Assembly (NCBI GenBank): GCA_037444075.1
Contig: JBBIND010000012.1
Span: forward strand, 8,334-72,333
Direction: 5' to 3'
DNA length: 64,000 nt
From: JBBIND01 sp037444075
Lineage (GTDB): Bacteria; Acidobacteriota; Terriglobia; Bryobacterales; Bryobacteraceae
Positions 43,601-52,462 of the stretch are shown here, piece after piece (within the stretch, counting starts at the first letter, position 1; each line of letters opens with the position of its first letter). The notes beneath the pieces are model-generated. The model saw only the letters and a program-made list of their open reading frames with translations. It was not told the DNA's origin and searched no databases. Made by a program: the position numbers and the translations under genes.

Positions 43601-45587
43601 GCGTCAACACTCCCGTGATCTCTTCGAATATCTGCTCATCCTCGAACAGGTTTTGCCGGATCGCTCCCGACGGACAGGCCGCCACGCACGTGCCGCAACC
43701 TTTGCACAGCACCGGATGGATCGAACTCCGCCGTGCTCCGGCGTCCAGTGTAATGGCGCTGTACGGGCACAAAGCAGAGCAGGCCCCGCAACCGGAGCAG
43801 TGGTCCTCCACGACATAAGCGGCGTTGGGCTCCTGCTCCATGTAGCCGGCGCCAATCAGCGCCAATGCCTCGGCCGCTGCCGCGCCGGCTTGCGCGACCG
43901 TGTCCGGAATGTCCTTGGGGCCCTGACAGGAACCGGCCAGGAAGATCCCGTCCGTGAACGTATTCACCGGCGCCAGCTTCGGGTGCCGCTCCAGGAAGAA
44001 GCCTTCGCTCGAGCAGGTGATGTTGAACAGGCGCCGTACCTCCGAAGCGTCTGCGTGCGGCTCCATGCCGACCGAAAGCACCACCATGTCCACAGGGATG
44101 CGGCGCACCAGGCCTAGCAGCGTGTCCTCGACGCGCAGCACCAGTTTGCCTTCCTCGCTCTGATCCAGGGCCCATTCGGTGACCTCCGCCACCCGGCCGC
44201 GCACGAAGTGGACGCCTTCATTCAGCAGCTTCTGGTAGAACTCCTCGAAGCCCTTGCCCGGAGTGCGCATGTCGATGTAGAAGTTGAAGACCTCCGCGCC
44301 CGTGTGTTCCTTCAGCAGGTGGGCGAGCTTCAACGAGTACATGCAGCAGACCCGCGAGCACCAGCGGTTGGTGTTCTCGTCGCGGGAACCCACGCAGTGG
44401 ATGATAGCCACGCTTTTCGGCGTCTCGCCGTTGCGAAGAACCACGCGGCCAGCCGTGGGCCCGCAGGCATTCACGAGCCGCTCGATTTCCAGCGATGTGT
44501 AGACGTTCGGGTAGGTTCCGTAGCCGTAGTAGGCCGCCCTCTCGGCATCGAAGGTTTTGGACCCTGTGGCGACGATGATGGTCCCCACGTCCACTTCCTT
44601 GATCTCCTCACCCTGCTGGAAGTCGATGGCTTTCCTGTCGCCACATGCCTGGGCACAGGCTTTCTTGCATTTGCCCGTCCGGAACTGAATGCAATTCTCC
44701 ATGTCGATGAGCGGCACCTGGGGCACCGCCTGTGGGAACGGGATGTAGATGGGCTTGCGTTTGCTCAGTCCGAAATTGAACTCGTCGGGCACCTTGGCCT
44801 CTTTGAACACGCACGCTGCGACGCATTCCAGGCACCCCGAACACAACTCCTCGCGCACCATGCGCGGCCAACGGGTCACTTTCACCCGGTAGTTGCCTAC
44901 GTAACCCTGGACGTCCGTCACGTCCGAATGAGTCCACAGCTTGATGTTCGGGTGCGCCTTCACGGCCGACATCTTCGGCGTCAGGATGCAAGCCGCGCAG
45001 TCCAGTGTCGGGAAGGTCTTGTCGAACATCGCCATGTGCCCGCCGATGGATGGCTCGCGTTCCACCAGGTAGACTTGCCTGCCCGCATTCGCTACCGTCA
45101 GCGCGGCATGGATACCGGCAATGCCCCCGCCGACGACCAGGACGGCCGGGTTGATGGGCACGCGGACCCTTTCGAGCGGCTTGTGGTGCGCCACCCGGCG
45201 TACTGCTGCCCGGATCAGCTTCTCAGCTTTCCGGCTCGCGCGGGCTTTGTCTTCATGGACCCACGAGTTGTGCTCGCGGATGTTGATCATCTGGACGTGG
45301 AAGGGATTCAGTTGCGCGGCGGCGGCCGCCGTCCGGAAGGTCTCCTCGTGCAAGTGCGGTGAACAGGCGGCTACGACAATCCGGTTTAGTCCGCGTTCGA
45401 GAATGTCCTGCCGGATGAGAGCCTGCCCGGGTTCCGAGCACAGGTACTTGTATTCCCGCGAGATTTCCACGCCCGGCAGGGAGGCGGCGTGCCGGGCCGC
45501 CTCGCGTACATCAACTACCGAAGCAATGTTCGTGCCGCAATGGCATACATACACCCCGGTCCGAATGTCGCTCTTGTGTTCAGACAT
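43593..45587 (-). CDS. hdrA: Heterodisulfide reductase-type flavoprotein HdrA
   Basis: A 664-aa protein: N-terminal Cys motif (RTGVYVCHCGTNIASVVDV), FAD-binding Rossmann segment VLVVGGGIAGIHAALTVANA near residue 150, the HdrA-specific FDKTFPTLDCAACILTPKM, an inserted ferredoxin-like Cys cluster (ELCSGCLECVAACVF), and two C-terminal 4Fe-4S motifs (DHCSGCGACSALCPYSAI and KGCGTCVAACPSGAI). The flavin is the proposed bifurcation site that splits H2 electrons between a disulfide on HdrB and ferredoxin. It overlaps hdrB by eight bases. Confidence 0.94.
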   Translation of the reverse strand: MSEHKSDIRTGVYVCHCGTNIASVVDVREAARHAASLPGVEISREYKYLCSEPGQALIRQDILERGLNRIVVAACSPHLHEETFRTAAAAAQLNPFHVQMINIREHNSWVHEDKARASRKAEKLIRAAVRRVAHHKPLERVRVPINPAVLVVGGGIAGIHAALTVANAGRQVYLVEREPSIGGHMAMFDKTFPTLDCAACILTPKMSAVKAHPNIKLWTHSDVTDVQGYVGNYRVKVTRWPRMVREELCSGCLECVAACVFKEAKVPDEFNFGLSKRKPIYIPFPQAVPQVPLIDMENCIQFRTGKCKKACAQACGDRKAIDFQQGEEIKEVDVGTIIVATGSKTFDAERAAYYGYGTYPNVYTSLEIERLVNACGPTAGRVVLRNGETPKSVAIIHCVGSRDENTNRWCSRVCCMYSLKLAHLLKEHTGAEVFNFYIDMRTPGKGFEEFYQKLLNEGVHFVRGRVAEVTEWALDQSEEGKLVLRVEDTLLGLVRRIPVDMVVLSVGMEPHADASEVRRLFNITCSSEGFFLERHPKLAPVNTFTDGIFLAGSCQGPKDIPDTVAQAGAAAAEALALIGAGYMEQEPNAAYVVEDHCSGCGACSALCPYSAITLDAGARRSSIHPVLCKGCGTCVAACPSGAIRQNLFEDEQIFEEITGVLTHG

Positions 45588-46506
45588 ACGCCTCCACCGG
45601 CTCGTGGGCCTGAAACCAGCGCTTGATCAGATTCCGGCCGGAGACGGCCCGGTGCAGACCTAGCTCGCGCACTCCTCCACCCAGCGCCCAGCCCAGCACT
45701 TGCGTGAAGTACAGAATGGGGATGTCGAAGCGCTCGCCGCTCTGTTGCCGGATATCGCGTTGGTAAGCGTCCAGGTTGAACTGGCAGAGGGGACACACCG
45801 TCACAATCGCCTCCGCGCCCTTCCTGGCCGCTTCTTTGAGCAGGATGTAGTTTAGCCGCAATCCGACTTCCGACAGCGTGCCGGTCAGCGACCCGCCGCA
45901 ACATTTCGTTTTCAGCGCGTAGTCCACTACCGGAACGCCCACCTGCTGCAACAGTTCCTCCATGCGTGTCGGGTTTTGGGCCTTATCCACACCCTCGTAA
46001 GGCCGCACCAATTGGCAGCCGTAGTAGCAGGCCACCTGGCCGCCCCGCCAGCGGCGTACCGTCTTCGTGTGTATGGCCGGCAGTCCCACGTCGGTGTAGA
46101 GCACCTCCAGTGGGTGACGGATCCTGGTGCTGTTGAGCAGCGTCAGCCCCGCTCTGGCCAGCGACTCCTCCACTTCCTGCTGGACTCGCGGATAGCGGTG
46201 GACACTGTCCTGCGTCTTCCTCAGCGCCAGGTAGCAGGCGCTGCACGGCGCCAGCAGGTCTTCGGCGCCTTGTTGCCGCGCCAGCGAAAGCACCCGCGCC
46301 GATAGCAGGGCCGCCGCGCCCTCGTCAATCGACATATAGGACGTAGCCCCGCAGCAGTTCCAGTCCTCCAGTTCCCGCAGCGGCAATCCCAACAGCCGGA
46401 ACAGCGTAAGCAGACTCTCCTCGTAGGCCACGCCCGTGGCCCGCAGAGAGCATCCCGGATAATAGAGATACCCCCGCGCCGCCAGACCCGAATCGTCAGC
46501 TTTCAT
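45580..46506 (-). CDS. hdrB: Heterodisulfide reductase-type subunit HdrB
   Basis: A 308-aa protein with two CCG domains: YYPGCSLRATGVAYEESLL with DWNCCGATSY and LLAPCSACYLAL, then VACYYGCQLVRPYEG with KTKCCGGSLTG and VTVCPLCQFNLD. In methanogens these bind the two non-cubane clusters that cleave CoM-S-S-CoB. Such a substrate is not expected in Acidobacteriota, so the natural disulfide or other oxidant is unknown. It overlaps hdrC by four bases. Confidence 0.93.
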   Translation of the reverse strand: MKADDSGLAARGYLYYPGCSLRATGVAYEESLLTLFRLLGLPLRELEDWNCCGATSYMSIDEGAAALLSARVLSLARQQGAEDLLAPCSACYLALRKTQDSVHRYPRVQQEVEESLARAGLTLLNSTRIRHPLEVLYTDVGLPAIHTKTVRRWRGGQVACYYGCQLVRPYEGVDKAQNPTRMEELLQQVGVPVVDYALKTKCCGGSLTGTLSEVGLRLNYILLKEAARKGAEAIVTVCPLCQFNLDAYQRDIRQQSGERFDIPILYFTQVLGWALGGGVRELGLHRAVSGRNLIKRWFQAHEPVEAYV

Positions 46507-47087
46507 GAAATCGCCTCCCGCGGAGCGGCAAACTCCTTCTGAATCTCCTGAATGCGCTCAATCTTCTCCCGCTTTAGCGAAAGACGCCCCGTCCGCAACA
46601 GTCTCCACCCCGTGCCAATCATCTTCAGCAGTAAGAACGGATTGGATCGCAGGGCCATCCGCAGCACCAGCCAGAATTCCGAGTTCCGGCCGCGCCGGCG
46701 CACGCTTTTGTAGAACTCCTGCGCCAGCACCGGGATGGGGAAGCGCGGCGGATACATCCGGTGACGGATAGCCTCTCGTTTGAGGCTGTACATCACTTCG
46801 GTGATGTGCACGTTTTGCGGGCAGTGCGCCGTGCAGGCGTAGCAGGAGGCGCACAACCATATCGTCTGGCAGGTAAGCGCTTCGGTGCGGAATCCCTCGC
46901 GCACCAAGGCGATGACGCGGCGAGGCGTAAAGTCCATGTAAATGGAGAGCGGACAGGTGCCGGAACATGTGCCGCACTGGATGCACGAGTAGACCCGTTC
47001 ACATCCGGGAATGTCACTGATCTGCTCAACCCACTGCGGCAAGGCCTCCCGCTGGAATTTCATCTTGCGAAGAGTCAAAGCCTGCAT
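46503..47087 (-). CDS. hdrC: Heterodisulfide reductase-type Fe-S subunit HdrC
   Basis: A 194-aa protein with two 4Fe-4S motifs: YSCIQCGTCSGTCPLSIYMD near residue 34 and WLCASCYACTAHCPQNVHI near residue 78, as in HdrC, which carries electrons between HdrA and HdrB. ATG 47087 is chosen for the GGAG five bases upstream; the frame stays open to 47165. It is the first gene of the seven-gene operon hdrC-hdrB-hdrA-mvhD-mvhG-mvhA-protease. Confidence 0.92.
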   Translation of the reverse strand: MQALTLRKMKFQREALPQWVEQISDIPGCERVYSCIQCGTCSGTCPLSIYMDFTPRRVIALVREGFRTEALTCQTIWLCASCYACTAHCPQNVHITEVMYSLKREAIRHRMYPPRFPIPVLAQEFYKSVRRRGRNSEFWLVLRMALRSNPFLLLKMIGTGWRLLRTGRLSLKREKIERIQEIQKEFAAPREAIS

Positions 47088-47105
47088 GCGTACTCCGAGT
47101 TCAGG

Positions 47106-47124
47106 ATAATAAGGTCTTATTATA
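47106..47124 (-). promoter_or_regulatory. Predicted promoter and palindromic operator of the hdr-mvh operon
   Basis: ATAATAAG (47106-47113) and CTTATTAT (47116-47123) form an 8-base perfect palindrome with a two-base spacer. It overlaps a TATAAT -10 box on the minus strand (complement of 47119-47124), 20-40 bases upstream of hdrC. The -35 region is weak, which fits a regulated promoter. The regulator is unknown; the neighbouring response regulators are candidates. Confidence 0.6.
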
Positions 47125-47262
47125 CACAACTCAGCGTTCCTGTGTTGGCCCGGCCCTACGTCCACGCCCCGGTATACTGGCTAGGAGTCTTGGCGCGAGC
47201 CCGGTCCCCTCCGGTGGCCGCAGCGGATTCGAGCCGCCTCAGGACTATCGCGCGCAACTGCC

Positions 47263-48399
47263 ATGAGCGGTACACTGGCACGGGAGACGATCGTGGTGAT
47301 CGATGACGATCACGCTATGCGTCTGTCCTGCCTGAAGGTCCTTGCCAAGAGCGGTTTCCACGCCGAGGCATTTGAAGATGGCGCCGCAGGGCTCGAGGGT
47401 GTAGCCAGATTGAAGCCGGCGCTCGTCCTGGTGGACCTCAAGATGCCGGGCATGTGCGGGATGGAGGTCATCGACCGCCTCCACGAACTTGAGCCGCTCA
47501 CCACGATCGTTGTCTTTACCGGGCAACCAACCATTGGGGCAGCGGTGGAGGCCATCCAACGTGGCGCGTATGATTTTCTTCCTAAGCCGTTCTTCCCGGA
47601 CGAATTACGCGTGGTTGTACACCGCGGCCTCGAGCGCCGGCGCCTCGCGCTGGAAGCCGAGCGGGCCAGACTCGACCGGGCGCTCGTAAAAGGCCGCTTC
47701 ATGACCTTCATTTCGCAACAGCTCCAGACGCCGCTGGAATCCATCCGCGGTTGTCTGGAAGACGTCCGGCGTCTGGAAGGCGACGACGGCGCTGGTGCCG
47801 AACGGACGGGGCGTATTCAGCGCTGCCTCGCGCACACCGAGGAGATGCTCAGCTTGATCAAGGACTGGCTGTCCTTGGCGGTCGTCGAGGCGGCCCAGCT
47901 TTCCCCACGGCGTTTGCCCGTTGATCTCTGTGACGTGATTGGGAATATCTTGAAAGGCTACTCAGGCGTGGCCGCCCGCGAGAATATCCGCCTTTCAGCC
48001 AATTTGCCCGCGCACCCGTGCATCGTGATCGGCGACCGAACCTCAGTCGGCGTGTTGATGGACAACCTTGTTGTAAACGCCATCAAGTATAACCGCCCCG
48101 GTGGTCAGGTAACCGTGTCGGTGGAGCCTGTCGAAAGTGAATTCGTTGTGGCCATCGCCGATACTGGCATTGGCATACCGGAGCAATATCGGGGGAGGCT
48201 GTTTGATGAGTTTTTCCGAGTGCAGGATAGCGTTGCCCGTTCCAGTTCGGGCACAGGGTTGGGATTGTCCATTTGCAAGAAGATCATCAGCAGCATGGGT
48301 GGAAAGATCGAACTGGAGAGTGAGGCGGGAAAAGGAACGGTTTTTCGGGTCAGCCTGTTGATGGCGCCGAGCCGGCCGGAGCAGGGAGCAGACGGGTGA
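47263..48399 (+). CDS. REC-histidine kinase hybrid with the phospho-His replaced by Gln
   Basis: A 378-aa soluble protein. Residues 9-125 form a receiver (VVIDDDHAMRLSC, phospho-acceptor in LVLVDLKMPG, lysine in DFLPKPF). A coiled region then leads to a kinase half with FISQQLQTPLESI where the H-box is expected; its paralogue at 51136 has SHQLQTPLVAI. The ATP lid is intact: DNLVVNAIKYN (N), IADTGIGIP (G1) and GTGLGLSICKKI (G2). It may bind ATP but cannot use the normal His. It is the first gene after the promoter region divergent from hdrC. Confidence 0.86.
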   Translation: MSGTLARETIVVIDDDHAMRLSCLKVLAKSGFHAEAFEDGAAGLEGVARLKPALVLVDLKMPGMCGMEVIDRLHELEPLTTIVVFTGQPTIGAAVEAIQRGAYDFLPKPFFPDELRVVVHRGLERRRLALEAERARLDRALVKGRFMTFISQQLQTPLESIRGCLEDVRRLEGDDGAGAERTGRIQRCLAHTEEMLSLIKDWLSLAVVEAAQLSPRRLPVDLCDVIGNILKGYSGVAARENIRLSANLPAHPCIVIGDRTSVGVLMDNLVVNAIKYNRPGGQVTVSVEPVESEFVVAIADTGIGIPEQYRGRLFDEFFRVQDSVARSSSGTGLGLSICKKIISSMGGKIELESEAGKGTVFRVSLLMAPSRPEQGADG

Positions 48400-48554
48400 C
48401 ATCGGCCATGTTGCTCCAGCGGATTCGTACTCCCCTCCGGCGGTTGACCTCACACGGCCGCTTTTTCCCCTGTGCCTGGACAGGCCCCGTAGCCTGCGCG
48501 GCCACCGGACTGCCCACGCCCGTCAATCCCCGCGCCGGTAAGTGCTGAATTGCC

Positions 48555-50519
48555 ATGCCCTTTAGAATGCCGTTTTCCCGGTCGAACCTGAACGTTCGCC
48601 TGATCTTCAGCTACCTGCTCATTTTGGGAGTAGGGGGCTTGGTCACCTCGATTGTAGGCTCCTGGATAGTCAGTTCCACTATCATGCGCCAAGCCAGGCG
48701 GTCTGTGGATCGGGACTTGTCGATGGCCAAGACACTGTATGGCCAGCAACTTCAGGTCTTGCTTCACCGGTTGCATCTGGCCGTCACCACGCCAAGCCTG
48801 GAGCGGCTGCTGGACGAGAAGGACGCTGCCAAGGCTAGGGCGCGCCTGGCGTTGCTGAGCAGCGAATCATCGCTCGATTTTGCCGGCCTCACGGACGCTC
48901 AGGGCCGCATCCGGCACGCTACGGCGGAACGGCTGCAAGGTGAAGATGGCTCTGCCGCCCTGAGCGTCGTAGCCGCCGCGATGTCCGGCAGGCCGGCCGC
49001 CGGCACAGAAATCGCCCCGTTGCGTTTGCTCGGCGCAGACGAGCCCGCCCAACGAAGGCCGGACACTTCAACGGAGGCGGGGGCCGAGGGCCGCCTTGCG
49101 CTCGTGGCAGCCGTTCCGCTCCGTACCGCGGATGGTAGTGTCTCCGGAGTGCTCTATGCCGGTGTCCGGTTGGACCGCCCCGGCGCCCTGGCCGATCCTA
49201 TCTGGGAACTCCTCTTTCGGGGAGACCGCTACGAGGGACGGGAGACCGGCGTGGTCATGCTGTTCCAGCAAAACCACCAGATTGCCTTGAGCACGCGCTC
49301 CCTCACAGGTGAACCTACACAGTCGGCCAGCCTGCCTGCCTCCGCGCATACGGCCACACTTGGGCGCGGAGAAGGCTACCTTGGCCGCGCCCTGTTAGAG
49401 GGAGAACCGTATATCAGCGCCTACAGCCCACTCCGTGACCCTGGCGGGCGGATTGTCGGAGTCCTGCAAGTGGGCGTGCTCGAACGCGTCTACTCCTCCA
49501 TCCGTGACCGCGTCATTCTCTCCTTCTTTGGCATTGCCACGGTCGGCTTCATCTTCATTCTCGCCACCACCTACTACATCATCCGTAGCATCACGCAGCC
49601 TATTGGTCAGATGGTGGCTGCCACTCACAACATTGCCGCAGGCCGCTTCGACCAGGAAGTGCCCGCGGGGCTTCCCGGCGAGGTGGGCCTGCTGGCGGAA
49701 TCCTTCAACACCATGCTTCACAGCCTTCGCCAAATGAAGGCTGATCTGGAAGAGTGGGGCCGCACGCTCGAAGAGAAGGTGGAACATCGTACCCAGGAAC
49801 TCATCTCGATGCAGGCCAGAGTGGCCCAGTCAGAACGGTTGGCGTCGCTGGGTATGTTGGCCGCCGGCGTCGCTCACGAAGTTAACAATCCGCTCGGCGG
49901 CATCCTCGCCTTGACCGCTCTGACTCTCGAGGACATGCCGCGCGAGGATCCCAACCGTGAAAACCTGGAGGAGGTGATCAAGCAAACCGCGCGTTGCCGG
50001 GATATTGTCAAAGGGCTGCTTGAGTTTTCCAGGGAGTCTGAGATTACCGCTGAACCTGTCGATCTCAACAAGATCCTGCAGGAGACCTTATCCCTGGTGG
50101 CACGCCAAGCCCACTTCTTTAATATCATCGTCACCAGCCGCTTTCACCCCGGTCTCCCGCCCGTTATGGCGGACGGCTCTCAATTGCAGCAGGTCTTCCT
50201 GAATGTGATCATCAACGCCGTCCAGGCGATGGAAGAGAAGGGCTCTCTGGAGATCACTACGCGCCCCTGCTCAGAAAACCGATTCGTGGAAGCGCTCATT
50301 TCCGATTCTGGCCCGGGGATTCCTCCCGAGAAGATCGACCATATCTTCGACCCCTTCTTCACCACCAAGCCGAGCGGGCAAGGCACCGGTTTGGGCTTAT
50401 CGATCGCGTATGGCATCGTCAGGAAGCACGGCGGGATGATCACGGCCAGCGGCAGCCTGGGCCAAGGCACGACCTTCACTATCCGCATTCCCGCCGCCCT
50501 GTCCCAACAACCGGCCTGA
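48555..50519 (+). CDS. Membrane sensor histidine kinase (Cache-HAMP-HisKA-HATPase)
   Basis: A 654-aa protein. TM1 (IFSYLLILGVGGLVTSIVGSW near residue 17), a periplasmic domain of about 280 residues of Cache type (VAAVPLRTADGSVSGVLYAG, SAYSPLRDPGGRIVGVLQVG), TM2 (VILSFFGIATVGFIFILATT), then HAMP (SITQPIGQMVAATHNIAAGR), a coiled region, HisKA with GVAHEVNNPLGGI, and an ATPase with SDSGPGIPPEKI and GTGLGLSIAYGI. It probably senses a small molecule outside the inner membrane and phosphorylates the cluster's receivers. Confidence 0.9.
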   Translation: MPFRMPFSRSNLNVRLIFSYLLILGVGGLVTSIVGSWIVSSTIMRQARRSVDRDLSMAKTLYGQQLQVLLHRLHLAVTTPSLERLLDEKDAAKARARLALLSSESSLDFAGLTDAQGRIRHATAERLQGEDGSAALSVVAAAMSGRPAAGTEIAPLRLLGADEPAQRRPDTSTEAGAEGRLALVAAVPLRTADGSVSGVLYAGVRLDRPGALADPIWELLFRGDRYEGRETGVVMLFQQNHQIALSTRSLTGEPTQSASLPASAHTATLGRGEGYLGRALLEGEPYISAYSPLRDPGGRIVGVLQVGVLERVYSSIRDRVILSFFGIATVGFIFILATTYYIIRSITQPIGQMVAATHNIAAGRFDQEVPAGLPGEVGLLAESFNTMLHSLRQMKADLEEWGRTLEEKVEHRTQELISMQARVAQSERLASLGMLAAGVAHEVNNPLGGILALTALTLEDMPREDPNRENLEEVIKQTARCRDIVKGLLEFSRESEITAEPVDLNKILQETLSLVARQAHFFNIIVTSRFHPGLPPVMADGSQLQQVFLNVIINAVQAMEEKGSLEITTRPCSENRFVEALISDSGPGIPPEKIDHIFDPFFTTKPSGQGTGLGLSIAYGIVRKHGGMITASGSLGQGTTFTIRIPAALSQQPA

Positions 50520-50562
50520 ACTCCGCCGGACCGCGGCGCCCGGTGGCCCCTCCCCTGGACGC

Positions 50563-50589
50563 TTGACTGGCCCGGCGGGTGGATATAAT
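50563..50589 (+). promoter_or_regulatory. Promoter before the lone response regulator
   Basis: TTGACT (50563-50568) and TATAAT (50584-50589) are 15 bases apart, slightly short of ideal but both near consensus. The ATG of the receiver gene is 61 bases on, preceded by GAGGAG. Confidence 0.55.
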
Positions 50590-50649
50590 GTTCAGGACAC
50601 GGGAGTCTTTTTTTAGGGGCACGCCGCCCCCCATGCGAGAGGAGACGCA

Positions 50650-51090
50650 ATGACCGCAGACGCAGATTCTAAACCCCTCCGGGTGTTGATCATTGATGAC
50701 GACGAGGACTTCAAGGCCTCCGTTAGAGTGCTGCTCGAGGGTCAGGGCTACACGGTCTTTGCAGCGGATTCGGCCCGTGAAGGCTTGGCCGCGCTGGCTA
50801 CCTACGAGCCCGATGCCATCCTGCTGGACGTCATGATGGAGGATGATTTCGCCGGCTACGGTGTCAGTCAGGCGATTCGCCACAAGGAAGAGCTCGCCCG
50901 CTTCCGGACGCTGCCCATCATCATGGTTTCCTCCGTCCCGGTGAGCCCCGATGAGCGCTTCGCCATGTCGGGTGACGTCGGCATGATCAGGCCGGACATC
51001 TATCTCACGAAGCCGTTGAACATCCCTGAATTCCTGGGCATCCTGAGCCAAGCCACCCGGCAGCGGCGCCCCGGGCAGGCCACGGCGTGA
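50650..51090 (+). CDS. Single-domain response regulator
   Basis: A 146-aa receiver without an output domain: RVLIIDDDEDFKASVRVLLE, phospho-acceptor in DAILLDVMME, switch residue region PIIMVSSVPVS and lysine in IYLTKPLNIPEFL. It carries a short insertion (DDFAGYGVSQAIRHK). Single-domain receivers relay phosphate between kinases or bind a protein target. It lies between the membrane kinase and the second REC-kinase, each within about 130 bases, with its own promoter. Confidence 0.88.
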   Translation: MTADADSKPLRVLIIDDDEDFKASVRVLLEGQGYTVFAADSAREGLAALATYEPDAILLDVMMEDDFAGYGVSQAIRHKEELARFRTLPIIMVSSVPVSPDERFAMSGDVGMIRPDIYLTKPLNIPEFLGILSQATRQRRPGQATA

Positions 51091-51135
51091 GGCGCAGGCC
51101 ACCACCCACTCGTCACCGGAGAACACACTGAGGCC

Positions 51136-52308
51136 ATGACTGACCTGGCGGGACGGGAAATCGTCGTAGTGATCGATGACGATCACGCCATGCGTCTGTC
51201 CTGCGAGAAGATCCTGCTCCGGATGGGATTCCATGTCGAGAGCTTCGACAACGGAGCGTTGGGCCTTGACGCTGTGACCAGGCTAAAGCCTTCACTCGTC
51301 GTCGTTGACCTCAAGATGCCCGGCCTGGGCGGCATGGAAGTCATCGCGCGTGTTCATGCCATCGACGCGGACATCGTTATCGTCGTGATAACCGGGTACG
51401 CGACCATTGACACTGCCGTGGAAGCCATGCGCAACGGCGCCTATGACTTCCTGCCTAAGCCGTTCATGCCCGACGCGTTGCGCTTGATTGTCAATCGCGG
51501 CCTCGAGCGCCGCCGCCTGGCGCTCGAATCCCACCGGCACGAACAGGAGCGGGAAATGCTCAAACGGCGTTTGGTGACCTTCGTTTCCCACCAGTTGCAG
51601 ACGCCGCTGGTGGCGATCCACCAATACCTGGACGTGCTGAGGCACGTTGGTTGCGAAGAGGCCGTGGACCCCCAGCGCCTCGAGTGGATCAACCGAGGCC
51701 TCCGCCGGACGGAAGACATGCAGAGGTTGATCCGTAATTGGCTGGCACTTTCCAAGGTCGAAAGCCAGTGCCTGGCGGTCCGGCGTGAGCGGGTTGACCT
51801 GAAGTGCGTCATCTCAGATTTACTCGAAACCTACGGAAAGCTCGCCTCGGCTGACCGCATCACTCTCGAATCGCGCCTACCAGAGGATGCCTGCTGCGTC
51901 AGTGGAGACCCGGACTGCATCTGCGCCCTGATTGACAACCTCGTTACCAACGCCATCAAATACAACCGTCCAGGCGGCCGCGTGACCGTCTCCGGTGAGC
52001 GTTTCGGCGCCGAAGTTACAATCCGGGTGAGCGATACCGGCGTCGGCATTGCAGGGGACTTGTTGCCCAGGTTGTTTGAGGAGTTCTTTCGGGTTGAACC
52101 CACCGCTGGAGATTCTCCTCCTGCGGAATCGGGGCGCCTGAAACGGACCGGCAGTGGCTTGGGCCTGCCAATTTGCCGCCGGATCGCCACCGAGTTGGGC
52201 GGCAGCATCGGCGTGGAGAGCACTCTGGGCGTCGGCTCCACTTTCTGGGTGCGCCTGCCCGCCTGCCGCGGCGTCTTGAAGGATCTCTCCGCCACCGCGA
52301 CACCTTGA
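51136..52308 (+). CDS. REC-histidine kinase hybrid with intact H-box
   Basis: A 390-aa protein closely similar in layout to the gene at 47263: receiver (VVIDDDHAMRLSCEKILL, phospho-acceptor in LVVVDLKMPGLGGMEV, lysine in DFLPKPFMPD), then HisKA (TFVSHQLQTPLVAIHQYLD) and ATPase (DNLVTNAIKYN, VSDTGVGIA, GSGLGLPICRRI). REC at the N-terminus and kinase at the C-terminus is a layout where an incoming phosphate can control kinase activity. No membrane segment. Last gene of the signalling cluster. Confidence 0.9.
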   Translation: MTDLAGREIVVVIDDDHAMRLSCEKILLRMGFHVESFDNGALGLDAVTRLKPSLVVVDLKMPGLGGMEVIARVHAIDADIVIVVITGYATIDTAVEAMRNGAYDFLPKPFMPDALRLIVNRGLERRRLALESHRHEQEREMLKRRLVTFVSHQLQTPLVAIHQYLDVLRHVGCEEAVDPQRLEWINRGLRRTEDMQRLIRNWLALSKVESQCLAVRRERVDLKCVISDLLETYGKLASADRITLESRLPEDACCVSGDPDCICALIDNLVTNAIKYNRPGGRVTVSGERFGAEVTIRVSDTGVGIAGDLLPRLFEEFFRVEPTAGDSPPAESGRLKRTGSGLGLPICRRIATELGGSIGVESTLGVGSTFWVRLPACRGVLKDLSATATP

Positions 52309-52366
52309 AGGGTCGCCGCTCAACCGGGACCGGCCTGGCCCGTTCTCAGGGTCACTGGAACAGCTA

Positions 52367-52396
52367 CTGGCACTGAAAAAGTAAGTCCTCTATAAT
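52367..52396 (+). promoter_or_regulatory. Promoter upstream of ffh
   Basis: TATAAT at 52391-52396 is a consensus -10. CTGGCA at 52367-52372, 18 bases away, matches four of six -35 positions. The transcript would begin about 60 bases before the ffh start and serve the operon ffh to lepB. Confidence 0.5.
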
Positions 52397-52462
52397 GAAA
52401 GAACTGCTAGGGCAGTGGTGTGTCGAGATTCCCCGGCAACCTGAATCACCCGGACCCCGGAA

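Noticed and set aside
43148..45587. Selenocysteine in MvhD or HdrA
   Set aside because: Some relatives have Sec here, but all expected positions are Cys codons and no in-frame UGA is present.
52397..52462. Possible SRP RNA upstream of ffh
   Set aside because: The stretch is too short and lacks the conserved SRP loop; it is ordinary leader sequence.
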